A stretch of DNA of 64,000 nt, taken from Candidatus Poribacteria bacterium. Its GTDB lineage: Bacteria; Poribacteria; WGA-4E; WGA-3G. The translations under genes and the position numbers were made by a program. Numbering within the stretch: position 1 is the stretch's first letter; every line of letters begins with the position of its first letter. Positions 27,350 through 34,636 of this stretch are shown here, in pieces. The stretch covers positions 29,544-93,543 of the forward strand of contig JAJEIP010000003.1 of NCBI GenBank assembly GCA_022827885.1, given 5' to 3'. The notes below the pieces were generated by a model. That model was not told the origin of the DNA. It made no database searches and worked only from the letters and a program-made list of their open reading frames with translations.

Positions 27350-27769
27350 ATGAAACCCTATGAATACCTTGAACACACAGCGGATATGGGACTGTTGGTG
27401 AGAGGGAAAAGTCTATCGGATCTTCTGAAAAATGCGGCACAGGGACTCTTTGAAACAATAGCCGTCGTGGATACCGTTGATGAGACAGACGCAGTGGAGA
27501 TCCACCTCACGGCTGAATCTGTGGAAGACCTTTTTGTGAGATGGCTCGACGAACTCATCTTCCAGCACGAAACAAAGGAGACTTTTTTTAAACGTGCCGA
27601 CATCAAAAACTGTAGTGAAACAGAAGTATCAGCGACGGTTTACGGGGAACGTGCAAATTTCGATAAACATGAGGTTTATACAGAAATTAAGAGTGTTACA
27701 TATCACCAGTTGCAGGTCGTGCGAAAGTGTGATGGGAGTTGGTTCGCTCAGGTTATTTTTGATCTTTGA
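27350..27769 (+). CDS. Archease
   Basis: A 139-residue archease, the small metal-binding cofactor that speeds guanylylation and turnover of the RNA ligase RtcB (known). The family signatures are YEYLEHTADMGL at the N-terminus, GLFETI, and the C-terminal VTYHQLQVV...WFAQVIFDL. Length is typical (about 140). The start at 27350 follows GGAG by 6 nt; an in-frame ATG at 27338 is less likely. RtcB is not in this window, so the partner must be elsewhere. It is a lone gene with its own promoter, convergent with the large membrane-protein gene that ends at 27774. Confidence 0.9.
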   Translation: MKPYEYLEHTADMGLLVRGKSLSDLLKNAAQGLFETIAVVDTVDETDAVEIHLTAESVEDLFVRWLDELIFQHETKETFFKRADIKNCSETEVSATVYGERANFDKHEVYTEIKSVTYHQLQVVRKCDGSWFAQVIFDL

Positions 27770-27773
27770 GAAC

Positions 27774-29711
27774 CTATGGATAGAACTGGTACATCGTGGT
27801 GTTTAGAAGGATGTTCAGGAGACTCCATGTGCTTCCCATGAGATAATCACCGAGAACTAACCCAAGAAAGAAGGGAATGGCACGCCGATAACTCTGGATA
27901 CCCCCGTGTCGGAGGATAAGCCATTTCAACGTCAAAGCGATCAACAACGGAATCCAGAGGTCGGACATCTCTTGGTTGCTCGCCATTACATAACCGAGTG
28001 GATGCAGCGGCAGCCAAAAGAACTTCACTCGAAGATACGTCAGCACCATCATCACAGAAAATCCGATGCCCATGAATATTACGCCGAGCCAGTCTGTGTC
28101 GAGGGGATACGTAATCCAGTTTGTTAACCGCCCGAAGTATTCTCTCCCGTAACCGAGTGCCCAGGGTCCAAAGTATCCGGAATCCGCACCGAATTTGTAA
28201 TAGAAATGTAGTTGCACCCAGAAAGCGACAATCACACCGAAAACAGTAGCGATGATAACCGTCAAGAGCATCCGGCGTTGGTTAATATTGGCGAGTTCCG
28301 CGATTTTAAAAGCCTCTAACTGATGTGGCATCTGCTGCGGACGGTAATCTCGATTGAAAAAGCAGACGGAGAGTGCGGTTAAGTTCCGCGCACCGAGACG
28401 GTGCGTCCCCAAAAGCGTGTTTAAGATGTATCGGGGTGCCTGCCAGTGGTAGGCATGGACAAAAATGCCAGACTCGGCACGGATGCGTGTTGTGACCAAC
28501 GGCGTTATAAGGAACAGGACAGCGAAAGTGAGTGCGAGCCAGACCGCCATACCCGCCTTGTAGAGGAGAAACGCAAACAGTAGAACGCCAAGTACAAAGC
28601 CCCAGACAGCCACTCGATACGACATCGGTTCGTCGTGCTGCTCGATGGGAGGTTCTCGTCCGCGTGATGGTAGCGCGCTTCTCAAAACGGCTCCGAAATG
28701 CCGTTTCCCTGTCCACCCAAAAAAGAAACAGAGTCCTATAAATGCCCCGATCGTCTGTTCGTTAAGATACGGAAAGCGCGGAATACTACTCCATCCAACC
28801 GCTTTTGCCAAAGCGACTTCGTTCCGGTAGAGAAAATAGAAGAGGCTCGTCGAAAAGAGGACATCCAACGGCATGAGGAACATAATGCCGATGGCAAACG
28901 GGTAAAAGGCGGTGATGATGGTGCCGTAGAGACTCAAGGGTGCCTCCTGAAACGAGAAAAAACGGCGTGTCACTGGAATATGCGGAATCACGGGATAGAG
29001 ATGGCTTAATCCGTTGAAAAGACTGATGCCAGCAGCGATCGCGAAGCCGATCCACATCCGCTTATTTCGGAAGAAACTGGACGTAGGGTTGGTCATCGCA
29101 AGCGGGAGTTGAATAATCGGGAAGGTGAGCCGTTCACGCTGCGCCCACTGCCGGCGGAGGATCGTATTGAGGCAGAGAAAGATGAACGCTATCACCGAAA
29201 ACAGTAATAACCATGCCCCCATCACCGGCAACCAAACCCGTAAGTGAAGCGGATGATATAGACTGGATTCCCCAAGGTAATAGCCACGGAGCGCGTCTCT
29301 ATCGGAAACGGTGAGCCATTCTGGAAGGTGGTGCCAAAATAGGGTGCGCCACTCGTTCTCTTCGGTTGCAAACCAGAAACTATGTCCGAGGACAGAGAGG
29401 ATCGCTTGAAAGACATCGCAGCCAGCCAAGGATGTCGAGAAGCTGAGTGTCACGTACAAAAATAACAGTTCGCCTTGTCCAAGTGCTAAGTTGCTTTTTA
29501 GGAGACGGATGACACTGTTCATCAGCATCACTGCGGTGAGGATGAAAATGACATTGGACAGCGGGACCACCCACGTCGGGAAGGTATAGCGCACGAGTTC
29601 CATCTGGATGAGGAAATAGCAGTTGATCGGTGCGCTAATGGCAAAGATGGTGATGACGCGCCATGTCAAGGCACGTTGTTGAGGGAGAGAAGTCAATTTA
29701 CCAACGTCCAT
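27774..29711 (-). CDS. Large polytopic membrane protein (DUF6785/OPT-like)
   Basis: A 645-residue inner-membrane protein with about 12-14 hydrophobic segments (for example LTWRVITIFAISAPINCYF and WLLLFSVIAFIFLCLNTIL). It resembles the DUF6785/6784 family, which has a distant likeness to oligopeptide transporters; the transported substrate is unknown. The ATG at 29711 lies inside the 3' end of the enolase-superfamily gene (14-nt overlap), so the two are translated together. An in-frame GTG at 29726 is an alternative start. Coupling to a sugar-acid-type enzyme suggests uptake of a related substrate, but that is inference. Confidence 0.72.
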   Translation of the reverse strand: MDVGKLTSLPQQRALTWRVITIFAISAPINCYFLIQMELVRYTFPTWVVPLSNVIFILTAVMLMNSVIRLLKSNLALGQGELLFLYVTLSFSTSLAGCDVFQAILSVLGHSFWFATEENEWRTLFWHHLPEWLTVSDRDALRGYYLGESSLYHPLHLRVWLPVMGAWLLLFSVIAFIFLCLNTILRRQWAQRERLTFPIIQLPLAMTNPTSSFFRNKRMWIGFAIAAGISLFNGLSHLYPVIPHIPVTRRFFSFQEAPLSLYGTIITAFYPFAIGIMFLMPLDVLFSTSLFYFLYRNEVALAKAVGWSSIPRFPYLNEQTIGAFIGLCFFFGWTGKRHFGAVLRSALPSRGREPPIEQHDEPMSYRVAVWGFVLGVLLFAFLLYKAGMAVWLALTFAVLFLITPLVTTRIRAESGIFVHAYHWQAPRYILNTLLGTHRLGARNLTALSVCFFNRDYRPQQMPHQLEAFKIAELANINQRRMLLTVIIATVFGVIVAFWVQLHFYYKFGADSGYFGPWALGYGREYFGRLTNWITYPLDTDWLGVIFMGIGFSVMMVLTYLRVKFFWLPLHPLGYVMASNQEMSDLWIPLLIALTLKWLILRHGGIQSYRRAIPFFLGLVLGDYLMGSTWSLLNILLNTTMYQFYP

Positions 29712-30969
29712 GCACAGGGGTCTCACGCGCCTTCTCGAAGAGGTCTGTCCATGCGTCAGTGCCGTCGTCGAAGGTTAATTCCAGACGCGCACCTTCCACC
29801 TGTGCCGCACCGTTGCCGGCATTGAAATAGCTCAGACCATCACCAGACATGTGGATGCAACTGCCATCAGGATAAACAGCCGTTTTGATGATGCGCGGGA
29901 CAGGATGAATCGTGTAACCCTCAGCATCTAACTGATCATCAGGCACGCGGAAACGTTCGACTGCGTCTTCATCGACTTCAACGCCTAACCCAGGGGCATC
30001 AGGGACCTTGTGGCATCCCTCCGAGACGTGTATCGGTTGTGTGAGCAGATGGTCGCTATAGAGATTAATACAGGTGATTGCGGGCCATGTCGCATGTGTG
30101 AGCACACTCCCGAGATGTCCTGCCCACGTCGTCGTCAAGCCGTTTCCGACGATCTGGAGCCAAAACGGCATATCCGCTGCCGCACTGAGTTGCCCCTCAC
30201 GCATGACCTGCGATTTACCGCCACCGATAACAAATCCAGTGTTTACGTCCTCGCGGATGCAGGTGGTATAGGGGGGTGACCCGAAGTGCATGGCGACTTG
30301 ACACCCGACGGTTTGGCGAATCCGCTTGTTGCCCTCAACATCGTTCTGCGGGATAGGCGTTTCAAACATGGCGACGTTTGGGTGTGCAGCGAGTTTTTGT
30401 AGGATCGGGATAGCCGTCTCTGCGTCGCGCCACGAACCGTTAGGATCGAGGTCGAGTTTGAAGTCGGATGGAACGCCTGCTGCGACCGCTTCTACCTGTG
30501 CAGTGATATCCCACCACGGACGCGGCTTGTTTTTGAAACTGGTATAACCGTTTTCTACGGCATCTGCGGCTTCCGCTGCCCAGTTTTCAGGAGACGCGTC
30601 GATACACCACCACGAAATCGGGACCGCCTCACGACACTGCATGCCGAGGAGTTGGTAGACGGGTACCTCTAAAATTTTGCCGACGACATCGAAGAGTGCC
30701 ATCTGTAAGCCTGCACCGAGTGAATCGTCGTTCATGCGTTCAGCAGGACTCTGTCCAAGCACACGTTCAACACTATCATCGCTGACTCGGGAATAGGTAT
30801 AGTGGACGACAGTCTCACCCCAACCGACATGCCCGGTATCCGTGGTAACCTTGCACAGTTCAAGGATCGACCAGTTATAAACAGTGGACACGCTCTGGGT
30901 GGTAATCTGTTGTTGGCGCGGGGTGAAGGGGACATCTACAAGCACGCGTTCAACGTTCGTGACTTTCAT
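29698..30969 (-). CDS. Enolase-superfamily (mandelate racemase-like) enzyme
   Basis: A 423-residue enolase-superfamily protein. The N-terminal cap contains VTTDTGHVGWGE. The barrel has YTSFKNKPRP (a Lys-x-Lys like pair), LDLDPNGSW (metal Asp) and MFETPIPQ (metal Glu). The third ligand position reads CQVAMHFGSPP, where a Glu or Asp followed by Ser or Gly is usual, so metal binding may be altered. About 40 extra residues at the C-terminus (TFDDGTDAWTDLFEKA) are unusual. The start at 30969 has AGGAG 8 nt upstream and replaces a longer frame to 30990. It overlaps the membrane protein gene. Confidence 0.8.
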   Translation of the reverse strand: MKVTNVERVLVDVPFTPRQQQITTQSVSTVYNWSILELCKVTTDTGHVGWGETVVHYTYSRVSDDSVERVLGQSPAERMNDDSLGAGLQMALFDVVGKILEVPVYQLLGMQCREAVPISWWCIDASPENWAAEAADAVENGYTSFKNKPRPWWDITAQVEAVAAGVPSDFKLDLDPNGSWRDAETAIPILQKLAAHPNVAMFETPIPQNDVEGNKRIRQTVGCQVAMHFGSPPYTTCIREDVNTGFVIGGGKSQVMREGQLSAAADMPFWLQIVGNGLTTTWAGHLGSVLTHATWPAITCINLYSDHLLTQPIHVSEGCHKVPDAPGLGVEVDEDAVERFRVPDDQLDAEGYTIHPVPRIIKTAVYPDGSCIHMSGDGLSYFNAGNGAAQVEGARLELTFDDGTDAWTDLFEKARETPVHGRW

Positions 30970-31086
30970 GGAAGGACTCCTAAGGTTCAATGGAAGGATG
31001 CGAAGTATAGGGACCTTGGAATGTGTTTGGAAAAAGAAAAGAGGCGAGGGGATTTGATTGAAGTCACCCCCTCGCTCTATACGATA

Positions 31087-31914
31087 TTAATAAGCGGCTT
31101 TAACCGCACCCCAGCTGGTAGTGACTTTGCCTTTGGCATCAATATCAAAGCCGTTGGCATTTGTAACGAGAATGCTGTCGATTCTGCCCATCCCCCAACT
31201 TTCGTGCCAGACCCCGACGGACCCGGCACCTTTGTCAGTGGCTTTGTCGCTTTCAAGAATGGGATCCCCGAGTTCTTCGGAGGGTGCGAATAGATCATCG
31301 ACTTCATCAAGTTTCATGTACCAGACTTTGACGTTGTTGCCTTTGACTTCAACGCGTCCCAAATAGGCGACGGCATTCGTCTGGTCGAGTCCACCCCCTA
31401 AGCCGTGTGGCACACTCTCTATTTCCTTACCACCGTTCTCACAGCCGCACTGGTCGAGACATTGTCCGTCCGGGCAGCACCCGTCTGCCAGACTCATGAA
31501 AAGGACCGCCGCTGTCTCATTATAGCCCCAGACGGCGAGATAACCTTTATCGTCGCCTTTTCTGCGGAACTGGACACCGAAACTATCATCATCGCCAAAG
31601 GAAAAGACGACCTGGATGATACCGTCGGTAAAGTTTGTCAAACCCGGCAGCGGCGTGTTACAGGAGATACCACATCCCTCAGCGGTTTGCTTCATGGATC
31701 CTTTACCACCGAGTTTACCGCCTTCAAAATCATCCGCAGCCCAGATGGTGCCAGCGTTTCCCGGTTTATACTTTTTGATGTCGTTGACACCAGCGTCGGG
31801 TATTGCCTCCTTGGAGCCAGGCTCAAAATCGGCGTAAAACACAACTTGACCGCTGGCGTGAAATGAAACAAATAGACTCAAAACGAGAATCAAAAGAAAA
31901 AAACGTATTTTCAT
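31087..31914 (-). CDS. Secreted cysteine-rich protein, tandem paralogue 1
   Basis: A 275-residue exported protein (signal peptide about 1-22). The body looks like a concanavalin/LamG-type jelly roll (FTDGIIQVVFSFGDDDSFGVQFRRKGDDKGYLAVWGY), with a striking cysteine cluster DGCCPDGQCLDQCGCENGG in the middle and C-terminal KVTTSWGAVKAAY. It is about 60 percent identical by eye to the gene at 32170 and shares the same order of motifs. GAAGGAGG precedes the ATG. Function unknown; the fold suggests binding of extracellular glycan or other ligand, with the cysteine knot likely disulfide-bonded or metal-bound. Confidence 0.75.
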   Translation of the reverse strand: MKIRFFLLILVLSLFVSFHASGQVVFYADFEPGSKEAIPDAGVNDIKKYKPGNAGTIWAADDFEGGKLGGKGSMKQTAEGCGISCNTPLPGLTNFTDGIIQVVFSFGDDDSFGVQFRRKGDDKGYLAVWGYNETAAVLFMSLADGCCPDGQCLDQCGCENGGKEIESVPHGLGGGLDQTNAVAYLGRVEVKGNNVKVWYMKLDEVDDLFAPSEELGDPILESDKATDKGAGSVGVWHESWGMGRIDSILVTNANGFDIDAKGKVTTSWGAVKAAY

Positions 31915-32169
31915 GAGATGCCTCCTTCACTCTCATAAAAGGTTGTGTTGCCATTTATTCACAAGCAACATTATAACGACCAGGTTTTATGGTATTGCTT
32001 AAATACCCATATCAAAAAAGAACCCAGTCATACAACTAATAACGGGGTGTGGGTGAAGCGTAATGATCTCACCCTACAAAGATGATAGGACGGGGGGAGG
32101 GGGGCAACAAATGATACCCCCCTTTAACGCCTATTGATTTTAGGGTATTAGTTTATACTTGGGAAGGAA

Positions 32170-32994
32170 CTAATAACTGCTTTTAACGTCGCCCCACGTC
32201 GTAGAGAGTTTGGCATGCGGATCGACATCCGTGGTGCCGCCTGCACCGGTGACGAGAACGTTATCAACTCTTCCGTTGCCCCAACTTTCGTGCCAGATAC
32301 CCACGATGCCGGGACCCATATCATCTGCACCGTCATATTCAGCGGCTGGATCGCCGAGTTCACTGGAGGGTGCAAAGGGGTCAGACACATCATCCACCGG
32401 CATATACCAGACCTGGATGAGACTTCCAGTGACTTCAACGCGTGCCAAATAGGCAACGCTGTTGTCCTGGGAGAGGCCCGCGCCTAAGCCGTGGTCGACA
32501 CCGACGAGTTCATTTCCACCGTTTTCGCAGGAGCACTGGTCGAGACATTGCGCGGAAGGACAGCAACCGTCCGCGAGGCTACCGATGATAATTTGGGGGG
32601 TTTCGTTATAGCCGAATGCGACGAGATAGCCGCTGTCGTCACCGACACGACGGAATTGGAAACCGACACCGTCGTCATCTTGCCATGAAAACACTGCCTG
32701 GATGATACCGTCGGAGAAGTCATCGATACCGGGTATAGGTGTATTCCCGGAGATGCCGCACCCTTCGGCACTTTGATGCAAGGCACCGCTGCCATTGGGG
32801 AATTCAGTGGTCTCTACCCAAATGGTTCCAGCGTTTTCTGGGACCCAATTTGCCGGATCGTTAACACTGGGATCCGGGATTGCTTTAGAGCCGCTCACTT
32901 CAAAATCAGCATAGAAAATTACCTGTGCACTCGCATGGCTAATCAGCATAATTGAAAAAAGCGCGATGAACACCATAAGGTGGGTTCTTTTCAT
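32170..32994 (-). CDS. Secreted cysteine-rich protein, tandem paralogue 2
   Basis: A 274-residue exported protein (signal peptide about 1-23) and the paralogue of 31087. Matching blocks are VIFYADFE, AGTIWVETTEF, AEGCGISGNTPIPG, DDDGVGFQFRRVGDDSGYLVAFGYNE, the cluster DGCCPSAQCLDQCSCENGG, AYLARVEVTG and the C-terminal KLSTTWGDVKSSY. The cluster has changed flanks but every cysteine is kept, which argues for selection. AAAGGAGTGACAAA precedes the ATG. The 255-nt spacer before paralogue 1 shows no further gene. Confidence 0.75.
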   Translation of the reverse strand: MKRTHLMVFIALFSIMLISHASAQVIFYADFEVSGSKAIPDPSVNDPANWVPENAGTIWVETTEFPNGSGALHQSAEGCGISGNTPIPGIDDFSDGIIQAVFSWQDDDGVGFQFRRVGDDSGYLVAFGYNETPQIIIGSLADGCCPSAQCLDQCSCENGGNELVGVDHGLGAGLSQDNSVAYLARVEVTGSLIQVWYMPVDDVSDPFAPSSELGDPAAEYDGADDMGPGIVGIWHESWGNGRVDNVLVTGAGGTTDVDPHAKLSTTWGDVKSSY

Positions 32995-33202
32995 TTTGTC
33001 ACTCCTTTATTGATTGATCTTCCGCAAGTTAAGTCGTCTGTCGCAATTTCATTTCCGTCTTGCAAAGACAAATTTTCACAAATAGGACGATTTCTGACGA
33101 AACCGTTGTCTACAATATAGCAAAAAAGCAAATTTCTGTCAATAAAAAAGAAAAAATAGAATTAACGTGAGTGACATGGCGATCAGCAGTGGAGGGAAAT
33201 CT

Positions 33203-33253
33203 ACTATCGGAACGAAACACCTTCGTCCTGAGGATGAGGTACATCGTCACCAA
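33203..33253 (-). pseudogene. Remnant of an Asp-box propeller coding sequence
   Basis: The reverse strand encodes VTMYLILRTKVFRSDS, nearly the same as MTMYLVLRTEVFRSQD inside the propeller of the sigma-factor fusion (near 36200-36240); the nucleotides also match. Nothing around it is coding. It lies in a 351-nt spacer downstream of a PD40 gene, and looks like a leftover of a duplication of this locus. The rest of 32995-33345 shows nothing recognisable. Confidence 0.5.
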
Positions 33254-33345
33254 CACTCTGGAGGTTGCGTTTTTGATGGCACCACCGGTGTCGAGTTTTT
33301 TATTTTCTCTACAATTTTGGAAAAAGAAGGTATTTCTGTATGATA

Positions 33346-34350
33346 TTAGTCTTGTGTTTTGAGTTTGCCCCACATGGTCGTCAAAAGGGACGGTTGAGGT
33401 GAGACCGGCAAAGCAAACGCAGGATCGAACCAATCCGCGCGGAGGTTATTACCCCGGTGTGTGAGTTGTTCTGGAACACCACCATCCAAAGTGGTTTTGA
33501 AGAGCTGTCTGGAACCACGACCCTGATGATTGTAAATGTTGTAAATGAGTTCATTCCCGCGCGGGGACCAGACGGGGTTAGACACGCCAATGTTTTCTCC
33601 AGAACCAATAATCTTCCTGAGTCCGCTACCATCTCGGTTTACAACATAGATATCTATGGTATGCACTCTCCTATTCGCTTCTAAAAAACCGTTCTCTTGC
33701 CTACCGTTCCAAGAAAAGGTGATCTGATCACTATCGGGTCCCCAGATAGGGCGATACATCGAAATACTCTTCGGAAGAAGTTTTTCCTTTACATGGGTTT
33801 GTAGATTGATAATCTCGACGCTGACATCCGGAAACCTAAGATTGCCGTTGTCAGCCCAAACAAACTCGCTTGCCATAAAGGCGATCTCAGAACCATCAGG
33901 CGACCATGCAGGCCATAAGCCATCCGCAAGTTTTTCCTCATTTTTTCCATCAATTGAGGCAGTATAGATAGAGAATGTATGAAATCGGTGATAAGCCAAT
34001 GCTTTCCCATCAGGCGACCACGTTGGAAACTCTCTCCCTATTAATTTTCTGAACACCTGACGCACATTCGTCCCATCTGCATCCATAAGGTAGAGATCCG
34101 GTATCCCGTCTCGATCCGAGGTGAAAAGAATCTGTCTACCTGTCGGTGCCCAGACGGGCGCGTAATCATTGGCACGGTGTTGTGTTAAATTTATCTGATC
34201 AGAACCATCCGGGTTCATGCTATAAATCTCAAAGTTGCCATCACGCATCGATCTAAATACGATTTTGGCAGTTTCCGGGGCTTTTGCGAGAACAGTGGAG
34301 AGGGGAGCAAAGATAAGGAACGTGCTAAGCACATAACATAAGCGTTTCAT
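33346..34350 (-). CDS. Secreted TolB-like PD40 beta-propeller protein (copy A)
   Basis: A 334-residue exported propeller. Signal peptide MKRLCYVLSTFLIFAPLSTVLA (1-22), then at least five PD40/WD40-like blades with the motifs WAPTGRQILFTSDRDG, WSPDGKALAYH, WSPDGSEIAFMAS and WSPRGNELIYN. It is unlikely to be true TolB, as no TolB N-terminal domain is present. GGAGGAAACATC supports ATG 34350. Copy B at 37647 is very similar over nearly the whole length and a short relative sits at 38791. It is preceded by a conserved ECF-like promoter (34461-34490), so it may be a target of the sigma-factor fusion encoded just upstream. Confidence 0.85.
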   Translation of the reverse strand: MKRLCYVLSTFLIFAPLSTVLAKAPETAKIVFRSMRDGNFEIYSMNPDGSDQINLTQHRANDYAPVWAPTGRQILFTSDRDGIPDLYLMDADGTNVRQVFRKLIGREFPTWSPDGKALAYHRFHTFSIYTASIDGKNEEKLADGLWPAWSPDGSEIAFMASEFVWADNGNLRFPDVSVEIINLQTHVKEKLLPKSISMYRPIWGPDSDQITFSWNGRQENGFLEANRRVHTIDIYVVNRDGSGLRKIIGSGENIGVSNPVWSPRGNELIYNIYNHQGRGSRQLFKTTLDGGVPEQLTHRGNNLRADWFDPAFALPVSPQPSLLTTMWGKLKTQD

Positions 34351-34457
34351 GATGTTTCCTCCATAGCGTTTGTGAGCGGTTAGGAAACCGCTTCTAACGG
34401 ATCGAAGAGTGGAAAACTGAATATTTCTATCCCTCACACATTAAGGCTTTATGATAT

Positions 34458-34630
34458 TAAGTAACGCGGATAGAGTGCCGGAAGGTTGCATAAAGTGCAA
34501 TTTTTTGGAAATGTCCCGCGTTAATGAGGCAATGCAAGGTGGGATAAGTTTATAATGCGGATAGACGCGCGTGAAAGGACGCCTATGAAAATTAAAGAAT
34601 CACAGTCGTAAAACGTGGCGTAATAGAGCG
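34458..34630. repeat. Duplicated leader region, copy 1
   Basis: Shares blocks with 39188-39370 in the same order: GTAACGCGGAT, GGAAGGTTGCATAAAGTGCAA, then further along GCACGCCTAT- or GGACGCCTAT-like palindromes, AAAATT(A/G)AAGAA and ACGTAATAGAG-type sequence. It contains the predicted ECF promoter. Confidence 0.65.
34461..34490 (-). promoter_or_regulatory. Predicted ECF-type promoter upstream of PD40 copy A
   Basis: On the minus strand TGCAACCTT (34490-34482), a 15-nt spacer, then CGTTAC (34466-34461). The AAC-containing -35 and CGTT -10 match the general pattern of ECF sigma promoters (family knowledge). The same two boxes with the same spacing but a diverged spacer recur at 39191-39220, ahead of another PD40 gene. 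The -10 box is about 110 nt from the start codon. Confidence 0.5.
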
Positions 34631-34636
34631 GATCTA

